NCBI GenBank assembly: GCA_013400115.1 | Contig: VXBP01002543.1 | Span: forward strand, 66,098-130,097 | Length of the DNA: 64,000 bases | From: Rhinopomastus cyanomelas | Lineage: Eukaryota > Chordata > Aves > Bucerotiformes > Rhinopomastidae | Direction: 5' to 3' | In this document: piece by piece, positions 38,501 through 43,920 of the stretch | How the letters are laid out: every line of letters starts with the position of its first letter | How positions within the stretch are numbered: position 1 is the stretch's first letter | The notes under the pieces: model-generated | What the model saw: only the letters and a program-made list of their open reading frames with translations | What the model was told of the DNA's origin: nothing | The model's database searches: none | Translations under genes and position numbers: made by a program

Positions 38501-41500
38501 TTTTTTGGACAGATGTATTAAGTTATCATTTCTGTTTGGAATTTGTATATATATTTGCATTATTATTTCAAGTGCAAGTTGCTGTGTGTTATCTTGCATT
38601 ATCGAAAGCCCGTAGAATTTCACAGAGGCAGTTTTTATTTTTCATCACCGAATGTTAGGGGTTGGAAGGAATCTCAAAAGCAGCTCCCCTGCCAGAGCAG
38701 GAGACTCTTTGAAAGTTTTGAAAAGGCACTGTTATTGTGGGAAAGGCATAATGTCATGGAATTCCATTCTTAGGTTGTGTTCTGCCTGTCTTTTTTCAGC
38801 TCAGACAACAGTGAATGTAACTCATCGACCAGTGACTCAGGCTGCTGCAAAACTTCCTATACCAAGAGCAGCTACTAACCATCAGGTGGTCTATACCACT
38901 CTTCCTGCACCACCAGCACAAAATCCTGTACGAGGTGCTCTCGTGCCAAACCCAGGTTTAAGACCAGTCAACCCACCAAATGCAGGTAGGGGACAGGCTC
39001 ATTTTAACATGACAGAACTTCTGATTGCGTTCCGCCTGATGGATGGATGTAGGGATTTTGGGGTTTGGATTTGTTGGTTGGTTTCTTTAGTGGTAGTCCA
39101 AATTACAGAGGTTAGGGGTTGTTTCCAGCTTATAGATTTGGAGAAATCTCAGGCTATTAAGAAATCGCTGTCCCTGCAGCTAAGTGAATGAGTTAAAGTT
39201 GAGTTTAAATCATCCAGGCAGTAGCTCTGTCAATTAAGCATCAATTCATGACATACCAAATACTTACAAAAGTAGCAGAAGGTAATGTGATACCACTGGT
39301 TTGGAGAAAGGTAGTCAGATACCATTTTGTTTATAATAATAAACATTATTATATGTTTATTATCAAAAAATGTTGATAATAAAATTTTGATAAAATTATA
39401 TGTTTATTATATCAAAAAATAAAGATAAAAATGTAGAAGGAGCCTACTTTTGTGACTCCTGGTAGTGATTTTTTGGACACCCATTTGTATAATCCAAGCT
39501 TGGAACACCGTCTGTCTGAGCCTTCTCAGACTATACCCATGGAGGCTTGTGCAGAAATATAACAGATTGCTTGTTCTGAAACCACAAAGGGAGAGTATCT
39601 GTGTGTGTTTGTAGCAGTGTAGGTCTAAGTACATCTTATGACTTGGTTCATCTACGTTGCCACAGGCTGTGGAAAGTGGAAGCTGTGCAAGTTAAAAGAG
39701 GAGTTGATCAGACAGCTCTTGGGCTGTTGCTGTGAAACGTCAGGGTGCCTGGAAATTGCTGTTCTTTTCAGAATAACTGTTCTTATTTATTAAACTTCTT
39801 ACACTCTTGTGCTGTGTGCACTTGAGTTCAGTTCTTCTAAGCAGCCGTATCTTTTGAGAGACATGTGCATCTTGCATTCCAGTTGGCAAAAGGCTGTAAA
39901 GGCCCAGGTAACCTCAGCCCACACTCACCACTACCAATTCTTAGAGGTCAAGGCAGGCTTCCACCAAAATAATTACGATTCAGCTTGACCAAACCCCGAG
40001 CAACCAAACCTAAGAGCATGCTTTCAACAGGAAGTTGGGCTAGAGGACCTCTCCAAAGGTCTCTTCAATCCTGGACTTCTCTGTGACTCTGTTAGAGGCA
40101 GTTCTGTTAGTATGTGTGTATTACACAGGGCTGTTGTCTGACAAGCCACGTAAGACATGGCACTGTGCATTCCTTCCCTGTACCTCAGTAGCCTGAGGAG
40201 ATAAAAAGCTGGTTTAGTTAGAAGCAGCTACCTAGTTCTGCACTTTTACAATAAAAGCATTAAGATTAGCACTCTGAGCTCCTTGCTGTAGACTCATGGG
40301 TTACATAGACTTCTGACAGTCATCACCTGCGACTGTAGCTTGATGACTGTTTAATAGTGAAATTACCACACAGGAGCTGTAGTTTCCTGACATGTTGTTC
40401 TCTGAGCTTCTCTTCTGGAGTACTAGAACACTTTGATCACATACCACTGTGCCAGATATTACTCCAAATCTTGTATTTCCAGTTGGAAATAGAGGGACAC
40501 CACAGGCAACCTGTAAGAGAGTAGAAAAAGCTTTGAGCTCTCAGAACATCCCAGTTCTAGCAGTCAAGGAACAAAATGTTACTTAAGAGAGTGAGAGTAT
40601 AAAATGAATGAAAACATGGCAAGTTTGCATGGGTTCTAGATATTATCCACAAGGCTATAGAAGCTGATCCCTGACAGTCAGGTCAGTTTGCCACAGGAGT
40701 GAGTTAAATGGTAACATTTAACCATTGTGACATCTGTTTTCTGAGGGACAGGATAAGCTTCTTGGCCAGTGACTTACCTTTTTTGGGTTTGGTGTCACAC
40801 ACAGCTCAGCCTTCTGGCACTTAAATACTGAGTGGATATCACTCTGCTGCAGCAGCATTTTGCTCTCTGAATCCCAAAGGGGTACAATTTTTCTTTTCAT
40901 ACTTAAGCTCTCTGTGTCTCGAATGCTTCCACGCCCATTCCTTTCATGCTACAAATTAGTAAAACATTATTCTCTCTCCTCCGCAGACGTGAGCACTTGC
41001 TCTCATTTTTACAGCTTCAGGGGATGGAAGGTGGTTTAGTTGTTGTGCAGTACTGCATCGGCCTGCTCAGGAGTTGAGGAGAGTGTGTCAGTTTGAAATT
41101 TAGTGTCTCCACAACCAAGGAGCTGCTTTGTCAGCATTCACCTCATTTTAAGTGTTGAGCACTGAAACTATTCACTGTGCTCCTTACAGGTATGGCAGTA
41201 CGAATGCCTCAACCAACCACGTATGTTGTGAACAATGGACTAACTCTGGGATCTGGAGCACCTCAGCTTACAGTGCATCATCGACCACCGCAAGTGCATG
41301 CTGTGAGTAGTCCTTTTGCAACAACAGGGCAGTTTACAGGCTCATCTCTGTGGTGTCCTTCAGGTTGCCTCTTAGTGTGACGGGCAGAGTACTGAAATGC
41401 CTTGTAGGCACTTGGCACAGTCACCACCTTATCATCTACAGCAGCTCCTGCCCGGAATGGTAAAGTCTGTGTGATCTGGTAGCTTACCCCAGAGCTCTCC

Positions 41501-43087
41501 AGATCCCCAGCAGCACATAGTGAAAAATGGTGCCTGAATTGTCTGCCAGAGACTTGTGGGTGCAGAGCAACTGCTGCTAAGAAGTTTAGTCATGGTTTAT
41601 CTGCAAATGGGATGACTTGTTTCTCAGTACAGCTGTTTGCAAAACTGAGATAGAGAACAAGGTTCAGGCAAGAACAACAAGATACAGGCAAGAACATCAA
41701 GGTTGCTAAATTTCCAAGAGTTTATCTCTGTTGGGGCTCATTCTTTCTGGATCACCTCAAACCTCACGTCATAGGAATTTGAGACTCACTCTGTGTGGTT
41801 TTGATGGTGAGATTGAACCAAATACACTGTGTGTGTACTCACTGTTGGGCAGTCACAGCACTTGCACTGTCTCAGAGTGGTTACATGAGAGCCAGTAAAT
41901 TGGCTTTGTCAGTGTTTTAATCTAGACAGCATTTACCTTTGTACATTATGCAGTGGTAGGTAGTGGGAAAAGTCAAGCCAGTAACACGCAGAGCACTTAG
42001 GATGACAAAAGCTACCCCAGATTCCTACCTGAAAAGCCCATGGCTTGAAGAATAGAGTTGTGTACTTACTGTAACCATGTTCCTCAATTCATCTTGACTA
42101 ATGTAAATGAGACCTACAACTGCTTCTGTGGTGTAAAAACAGAAAAGGAAACCTACATTTGTACCTTTGAAATTCTCTGGAAACTGAGCCTGAGCTTTTG
42201 TGAGCAGTTTAAGGTAATAAAAGCTGTCTTTCTTTTGTGACCGAAAGCCTGCCTGCTGAAAGATGATGAGTTGGCTTTAACCCATTGTCTGGAGTGTTTT
42301 GGCTAATGTGGGAACAGCAGCTTAAACACAGATTAGCTCAAAGTCATTGTGAACCTGCCTGCCCAGCCTTGGTAGAGGGCACAGTGTTCAGTCCATCACC
42401 TCTTGGGTGGAAATAGGAGAAAATAGGAGAATAACCTCTGTACAGCCAGGGAACAGGGATTTATATCTGAACACTAAAAACTTGTCATCGATTCCAGACC
42501 TCTGCTGCTGTTCTCTTGCTCGTGTGCTCTCTGCACACAGGATTTAAGAGCTGCGATGGTTAGGTGATCGCAGGTTCATTTGTTTCCATTTCCCTGAGGA
42601 AGGATGAATTAAAGCCTCCTCCCACTGCTTTGGACTCTGACCTTCCCCTTGTTGCTCTTGTCTTGCTTAGGAGCCACCACGCCCTGTACATCCTGCCCCA
42701 CTCCCAGAGGCACCACAGCCACCACGGCTGCCTCCTGAAGCTGCCAACACTTCTCTGCCTCAGAAGCCACAGCTGAAGCTGGCCCGGGTACAGAGCCAGA
42801 ATGGCATTGTGCTGTCGTGGAGCGTCCTGGAGGTAGACCGGAGCTGTGCCACTGTGGACAGTTACCATCTCTATGCCTACCACGAGGACCCGAGTGCCAC
42901 TATGCCCTCCCAGTGGAAGAAGATCGGGGAGGTGAAGGCCCTGCCGCTACCTATGGCATGCACTCTGACACAGTTTGTATCTGGCAGCAAATACTACTTT
43001 GCCGTCAGGGCTAAGGACATCTATGGACGTTTTGGACCCTTCTGTGATCCCCAGTCCACAGATGTGATCTCTTCTCAGAGCAGTTAA
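5506..43087 (+). CDS. ATF7IP: ATF7IP (MCAF1), 5'-truncated by the window; gene-level entry
   Basis: ATF7IP is a nuclear cofactor that binds and stabilises the H3K9 methyltransferase SETDB1 and links it to MBD1 and other partners for heterochromatin silencing (established knowledge). Thirteen coding exons were placed from GT/AG sites and phase: 5506-5580, 8546-8688, 9810-9947, 12576-12641, 13913-13986, 14504-14592, 17050-17682, 19249-19316, 32846-32924, 37651-37818, 38800-38985, 41190-41302, 42671-43087. The conceptual translation follows vertebrate ATF7IP in order: acidic segment, basic nuclear localisation cluster, SETDB1-binding helical region, long S/T/P/Q-rich linker, SUMO-interacting motif and FnIII domain. 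The start codon and large 5' exons lie left of the window. An extra recombinase-like exon sits in the intron after 19316. All junctions are in frame, so the gene appears intact here. Confidence 0.96.
5630..5960 (-). repeat. CR1 LINE fragment, old
   Basis: The + strand shows the reverse complement of a CR1 3' region: GGAAGGGACCTTTGAG near 5646, then diverged but recognisable 3'UTR sequence (CCATGCTCAGAACAAGGTCAA, cut to its core) up to about 5960. It is strongly diverged, so it is an old insertion. The right boundary is approximate. Confidence 0.65.
5961..6938 (+). other. ATF7IP intron segment, nothing recognised
   Basis: Between CR1 copies. Open frames up to 80 codons occur on both strands without domain resemblance. 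Confidence 0.5.
6939..7735 (-). mobile_element. CR1 LINE, 3' portion with ORF2 remnant
   Basis: The 3' end (reverse complement of GGAAGGGGCCTCAGAGATCA) is at the left. On the - strand, 7642-7394 still reads as the C-terminal part of a CR1 reverse transcriptase protein ([20 protein letters not shown] and [17 protein letters not shown]). It is 5'-truncated near 7735 and contains no full ORF, so it cannot transpose. Confidence 0.85.
7736..8545 (+). other. ATF7IP intron segment, nothing recognised
   Basis: AT-rich intron between a CR1 copy and the NLS exon. No exon, RNA gene or repeat was identified. Confidence 0.5.
8546..8688 (+). CDS. ATF7IP: ATF7IP exon with nuclear localisation signal
   Basis: The exon is bounded by TTCCAG at 8540-8545 and GTAGAA at 8689. 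It enters in phase 1 and leaves in phase 0. It carries two basic clusters, RRKRSK and KRRR, about 15 residues apart, which looks like a bipartite nuclear localisation signal. They are followed by the [17 protein letters not shown] segment at the start of the conserved SETDB1-binding region of the family. Confidence 0.95.
8689..9809 (+). other. ATF7IP intron, nothing recognised
   Basis: The 190-codon frame on the - strand (9757-9185) has no recognisable domain and lies fully inside the intron; it is most likely chance. Confidence 0.5.
9810..9947 (+). CDS. ATF7IP: ATF7IP exon, SETDB1-binding helical region
   Basis: The acceptor CTGCAG ends at 9809 and the donor GTAAGT starts at 9948. The exon is 46 codons, phase 0 at both ends. 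It encodes a leucine-rich amphipathic helix with [16 protein letters not shown] and [11 protein letters not shown], a strongly conserved block of ATF7IP and ATF7IP2. In the family this region mediates SETDB1 binding. Confidence 0.97.
10710..11871. mobile_element. Avian ERV-type solo LTR, interrupted by a hAT element
   Basis: The left end is TGTCATGGGTTAGA, resembling the TGTCATGGTTTAA start of a common avian LTR. Internal blocks also resemble it: GGGAGGGGTCACTCACCAGT, the AAATAAATTTAATAAAAAC stretch, CAGTAGGGTAATAAGAAATA, and CATGGGGTCCTCAAGGGGCTGCAGG-like units (cut: GGGGTCCTCAAGGGGCTGCA). The right end is probably CTAAACCCAACA at about 11871. No internal retroviral genes are seen. No clear target duplication was found. 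Identification is from memory of the bird repeat, not from a search. Confidence 0.6.
10725..11036. mobile_element. Short non-autonomous hAT DNA transposon
   Basis: 312 bp with 15-bp terminal inverted repeats, CAGGGGTCCTCAAAC at the left and GTTTGAGGACCCCTG at the right. It is flanked by 8-bp direct repeats, GGTTAGAT (10717-10724) and GGTTAGAC (11037-11044), the target-site length of hAT elements. The interior is GC-rich, with GGCCCG/CGGCCC motifs, and codes for no transposase. It is nested in the LTR. Confidence 0.85.
11872..12575 (+). other. ATF7IP intron segment, nothing recognised
   Basis: AT-rich intron up to the short coiled-coil exon. No repeat or gene was recognised. Confidence 0.5.
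12576..12641 (+). CDS. ATF7IP: ATF7IP exon, end of coiled-coil region
   Basis: The acceptor TTTAG ends at 12575 and GTAAGC follows 12641. It has 22 codons in phase 0, encoding [19 protein letters not shown] followed by RQE. This continues the helical segment of the preceding exon and matches the family. Confidence 0.96.
13121..13197 (+). repeat. CR1 3'-end fragment, left arm of a hairpin
   Basis: 77 bp of sense CR1 3' end (GTGACTTGGTCGAGGTGATC through CGAGGTCCCTTCC). It is the near-perfect reverse complement of 13213-13289, with a 15-nt spacer. Confidence 0.9.
13213..13722 (-). mobile_element. CR1 LINE, 3' portion
   Basis: Reverse complement of CR1 from its 3' end (GGAAGGGACCTCAAAAGATC) to about 13722 (CCCAGAACTGGACACAATAG). 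The - strand frame 13813-13553 reads [20 protein letters not shown] and [15 protein letters not shown], the ORF2 C terminus. It contains a small internal duplication around CTAGTGAC/CACTAGATGACAT near 13445-13480. Confidence 0.85.
13913..13986 (+). CDS. ATF7IP: ATF7IP exon, Ser/Thr-rich linker
   Basis: A strong pyrimidine tract and TAG end at 13912, and the donor GTAAGC is at 13987. The exon is 74 nt, entering in phase 0 and leaving in phase 2. It encodes a Ser/Thr/Asn-rich linker ([14 protein letters not shown]) ending in TY plus a split Arg codon completed by the next exon. Confidence 0.93.
14504..14592 (+). CDS. ATF7IP: ATF7IP exon ([10 protein letters not shown] segment)
   Basis: The acceptor CCATAG ends at 14503 and GTAAGA starts at 14593. 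The exon is 89 nt, phase 2 in and phase 1 out. It encodes [17 protein letters not shown] and then a Pro/Val/Thr segment, a conserved short motif of ATF7IP just before the long linker exon. Confidence 0.95.
14780..15825 (+). mobile_element. CR1 LINE, 5'-truncated, ORF2 remnant
   Basis: Sense CR1 with a 169-codon frame at 14877-15386 matching the C-terminal part of a CR1 reverse transcriptase ([50 protein letters not shown]). It continues in degraded form through GGAACAGGCTGCTTGGGGTG to the 3' end near 15825. Stops after 15386 show that it is dead. Confidence 0.88.
15895..15990 (-). repeat. CR1 3'-end fragment
   Basis: ATAGAATGGTTTGGGTTG at the left and CAAAGTCCCATCCAACCTGA at the right resemble a degraded reverse-complement CR1 3' end. 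Confidence 0.45.
15991..16860 (-). mobile_element. Possible LTR-type insertion (antisense), unclassified
   Basis: An intron block unlike its surroundings. On the - strand an AATAAA lies near 16120 after an A/T-rich stretch. Further right comes a 71-bp tandem duplication and then a GC- and CpG-rich stretch (about 16516-16700). This mix suggests an antisense LTR or retroviral leader remnant, but no retroviral gene, primer-binding site or terminal TG/CA pair was established. It could instead be a non-repeat CpG-rich block. It contains an n at 16516. Confidence 0.3.
16304..16445. repeat. 71-bp tandem duplication (two diverged copies)
   Basis: Unit 1 begins GATGGCCTGA at 16304 and unit 2 begins GATGGCCTGA at 16375. 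Both continue with CTCAGC(A/G)CC(C/T)ACACC(T/G)GCATCCCTCAG and GCAG. They have about 80% identity by eye. Confidence 0.75.
16918..16962 (-). repeat. Short CR1 fragment
   Basis: GGACAGCCTTTTCCAGTGTC and CAACACCCTCATTGTA match the reverse complement of the CR1 3' part. The fragment is only about 45 bp. Confidence 0.5.
17050..17682 (+). CDS. ATF7IP: ATF7IP large linker exon, S/T/P/Q/V-rich
   Basis: A long T-rich tract and TAG end at 17049, and the donor GTAAGT is at 17683. It is 633 nt, phase 1 to phase 1. The translation is low-complexity and rich in Ser, Thr, Pro, Val and Gln. It carries blocks typical of the family: [59 protein letters not shown] and [11 protein letters not shown]. No enzyme domain is expected here; it is a disordered linker between the SETDB1-binding region and the SUMO-interacting motif. 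Confidence 0.97.
17683..19248 (+). other. ATF7IP intron, nothing recognised
   Basis: AT-rich intron between the large linker exon and the short exon at 19249. No repeat or gene was recognised. Confidence 0.5.
19249..19316 (+). CDS. ATF7IP: ATF7IP exon before the Crypton-bearing intron
   Basis: The acceptor CTTCAG ends at 19248 and the donor GTAGGT starts at 19317. Phase 1 in, phase 0 out. It encodes [20 protein letters not shown] followed by AAQ. The clean phase-0 end matters: it joins in frame either to the SUMO-interacting-motif exon at 32846 or to the recombinase-like exon at 20772/20775. Confidence 0.9.
19317..20771 (+). other. ATF7IP intron before the recombinase-like exon
   Basis: AT-rich intron sequence. 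No coding exon, RNA gene or repeat was recognised. The reading frame of the recombinase ORF extends into 20481-20771, but the translation there has no family resemblance. Confidence 0.6.
20772..20774 (+). promoter_or_regulatory. Candidate 3' splice site for the recombinase-like exon
   Basis: The sequence CAG at 20772-20774, preceded by a weak pyrimidine stretch (CAATTGTTTC) and a second AG at 20770-20771, gives phase-0 entry to the ORF. Stronger-looking acceptors upstream (after TTTGCTTTCAG, ending 20514) would read TCA CAT CAG TTA AAG CAT GTA and then stop in the ATF7IP frame. The choice rests on phase, not on site strength. Confidence 0.45.
20775..22217 (+). CDS. Crypton-type tyrosine recombinase-derived (DUF3504-like) ORF, probable alternative last exon of ATF7IP
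   Basis: One intron-free frame of 480 codons plus TGA (open upstream to 20481). The likely acceptor is AG at 20773-20774, or at 20770-20771 adding one codon. Both join in phase 0 with the exon ending at 19316. The first 50 residues are acidic (a run of five Glu plus Asp). A core-binding-like domain follows, with a [10 protein letters not shown] helix and a [17 protein letters not shown] motif. The catalytic-like domain has RGRE (21351-21362), HSLR (21717-21728) and [20 protein letters not shown]. This pattern is the Crypton/DUF3504 class. The usual GH is GR and the expected Tyr is His (21822-21824), so strand cleavage is unlikely. A roughly 115-residue tail ends in VIKQEPMT. Function is inferred: a DNA- or protein-binding domain acquired from a transposon. 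It could instead be a separate nested gene. Confidence 0.85.
   Translation: MKQEETSSENKEAVEAAQTNFNFPEDVLFGLEEEEEDAKSIKNTHKQTGWAANLLKQWLTKNGKDPSFELVPVNELNDILREFYYTIRNHDGNTYSVASYKSMRAGLNRHLKMPPYNRQICLMKDKEFASANMVFVSVLKMLRMQGKDETRHHPPIAAEDLRKIKQSGVLGLHSPLALVNKVWFDLQLHFAKRGREILRDLAPDAFVVEKDKNGRRYAMFRYPSKGKNGEDPHKMGKMYDMPGDPNCPVFSLELYLSKLPPEPPAFYLHPLKLTSEQMQEQPVWYKREPMGVNYLGTMMPRISVAARLSQRYTNHSLRTTTIQLLCEAGLGPREIMAVTGRRSESAIRHHWGAAEVRYRAWSDITENNTSNYLYSKIPNEVIKQSLSGASTSSINRVVLEQSKILFPKKCLVPPSTDFVTSVPEGCPVLNSKSPVLLHHSSSKVFLPKNMASENLTASPLQGCCNKPVFIKPVIKQEPMT
23268..23536 (+). repeat. CR1 LINE 3' fragment
   Basis: Sense CR1: CAAGAGGACAAGAGGAAATG, TTAGGTTAGACATTAGGAAA, then GGATGATCTGTAAGGTCCTT and CCAACCCTAGCCATTCGATGAT as its 3' tail. 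It lies about 1 kb downstream of the recombinase-like ORF. Confidence 0.85.
23673..23678 (+). terminator. Candidate polyadenylation signal for the alternative ATF7IP isoform
   Basis: This is the first AATAAA after the TGA at 22217. A weaker ATTAAA lies near 22961, and further AATAAA at 25636-25641 and 26429-26434. Which is used cannot be decided from sequence. Confidence 0.3.
27333..27450 (+). repeat. CR1 LINE 3' fragment
   Basis: CCCAGAAGTGTTCAAGGCTG and GAGCAACCTGGTGCTGAGCA, then CCTTCCAACCTAAACCACTC and the TGATTCTAT tail typical of an avian CR1 end. Confidence 0.8.
32846..32924 (+). CDS. ATF7IP: ATF7IP exon with SUMO-interacting motif
   Basis: The acceptor TTTTTCAG ends at 32845 and GTAGGT starts at 32925. 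Phase 0 in, phase 1 out, 79 nt. It encodes [20 protein letters not shown] and on. The [10 protein letters not shown] core (hydrophobic patch followed by acidic residues) is the SUMO-interacting motif known in ATF7IP. This exon would be skipped in a transcript ending at the recombinase-like exon. Confidence 0.96.
32925..37650 (+). other. ATF7IP intron
   Basis: 4.7 kb of AT-rich intron. No repeat, RNA gene or coding exon was recognised, and the short open frames show no known domain. Confidence 0.6.
37651..37818 (+). CDS. ATF7IP: ATF7IP exon, Pro/Gln-rich linker
   Basis: The acceptor AAAGCAG ends at 37650 and the donor GTAGCT is at 37819. Phase 1 in and out, 168 nt. It encodes a Pro/Gln/Ser-rich segment ([19 protein letters not shown]) and the family block GVPTSGPS followed by an IHVLPT motif. 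Confidence 0.94.
37819..38799 (+). other. ATF7IP intron with a short CR1 piece
   Basis: Intron of about 1 kb. At 38655-38705, TTAGGGGTTGGAAGGAATCT and CCCCTGCCAGAGCAGGA resemble a reverse-complement CR1 3' end. Nothing else was recognised. Confidence 0.5.
38800..38985 (+). CDS. ATF7IP: ATF7IP exon ([11 protein letters not shown]...[12 protein letters not shown])
   Basis: A TTTTTTCAG acceptor ends at 38799 and GTAGGG starts at 38986. 186 nt, phase 1 in and out. The translation includes [12 protein letters not shown] and [15 protein letters not shown], both characteristic of ATF7IP. Confidence 0.97.
38986..41189 (+). other. ATF7IP intron with AT-rich repeat and CR1 tail
   Basis: Holds an AT-rich interspersed/inverted repeat at about 39335-39425 and a sense CR1 3' tail at about 40030-40092 (GTTGGGCTAGAGGACCTCTC). 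No coding exon was seen. Confidence 0.5.
39335..39425. repeat. AT-rich direct and inverted repeat
   Basis: TTATATGTTTATTAT followed by CAAAAAAT occurs twice (about 39351 and 39397), separated by TTGATAATAAAATTTTGATA. AATAATAAACATTATTATA is partly self-complementary. Confidence 0.7.
41190..41302 (+). CDS. ATF7IP: ATF7IP exon ([12 protein letters not shown]...[11 protein letters not shown])
   Basis: The acceptor CTTACAG ends at 41189 and the donor GTGAGT starts at 41303. 113 nt, phase 1 in and phase 0 out. It encodes [12 protein letters not shown] and [12 protein letters not shown], conserved just before the FnIII domain. Confidence 0.97.
41303..42670 (+). other. ATF7IP last intron, nothing recognised
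   Basis: Intron before the FnIII exon. Base composition rises in G+C from here rightwards. No repeat or gene was recognised. Confidence 0.5.
42671..43087 (+). CDS. ATF7IP: ATF7IP last coding exon, fibronectin type III domain
   Basis: The acceptor GCTTAG ends at 42670 and the TAA stop is at 43085-43087. 138 codons plus stop. A Pro-rich opening ([18 protein letters not shown]) is followed by a full FnIII fold signature: [19 protein letters not shown], the [10 protein letters not shown] strand, [20 protein letters not shown], and the [16 protein letters not shown] strand near the end. In this family the domain contacts MBD1 and other chromatin partners. The last residues are SSQSS. It is GC-richer than the introns to its left. 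Confidence 0.98.
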   Translation, partial: EPPRPVHPAPLPEAPQPPRLPPEAANTSLPQKPQLKLARVQSQNGIVLSWSVLEVDRSCATVDSYHLYAYHEDPSATMPSQWKKIGEVKALPLPMACTLTQFVSGSKYYFAVRAKDIYGRFGPFCDPQSTDVISSQSS

Positions 43088-43914
43088 ACTAGAGATCTTT
43101 GGAGCCTTTACACCTGCCCTACTACCAAGAATTACCCCAGTTTTGAAGGGTTGATCCCGTGCATGAAATTCACTTTTAAAGCCACACAGTTGTGTGATAC
43201 ACTACATGCATTCAGAACCAAACCAAACCAAGTCTCACCTGCAGCAAGAGAGCCTGTTTGTTCTGGAGAGCTCAAGTCACGGGCCGTCTGAAAAATTGCA
43301 TTTTCCCTTCGGTGGCAGCTGTTCCATCTAGACGCCTGCCTGCCCTTTATCCAAGGGCACCTCATATGCCTGGGATTCTGCTTCAGAGTGGGAACAAAAC
43401 GATGAGCTACAGCTTCTCTGAAGCAAAACATACACATCTGTAATGTCTGTCAAGGCACTGACATGAGGGCAAGAGCAGATTTGCCTCTCACCCCGCCGCT
43501 CCGTGAGCGGGCTCCGATACGAAAGGTGTTTCAAGGTCTCACTTTTGTACTGGAAGATTGAGTGCTCTGGTCTTATTTTACAAACTGTAATGAGCCCTCT
43601 GAGGGGAGGGAAGGCAACGTGAGTGGCCAGGGAACCTGTACGTCTGTAAATTTGGAGGTGGTGGGGAAAATATAAAACAACTCCAAAAGCCCAACAAAGA
43701 ACCCCACTACCTCCTACCTCTCCTCCACAAGAATGCTCCTCTACTATCACCTCGTCCCTCCACTCACACCGGCAGTGTTCCCAGGTCACATCTGAACTGG
43801 ACTGTAGAGACTTCATCCACGCCTCTCTATCTCTGATAATTTCTGTGTCCCTCTCCTCATACATTCAGCCCTATTTTTTTAGATTTATTTTGTGCCTTAA
43901 AGAATAATTTCAAA

Positions 43915-43920
43915 AATAAA
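43915..43920 (+). terminator. Proximal polyadenylation signal, ATF7IP
   Basis: AATAAA about 830 nt after the stop, followed at 43938 by a GT-rich element (CGTGGTGGTCTTTT), a good downstream element. Confidence 0.5.
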
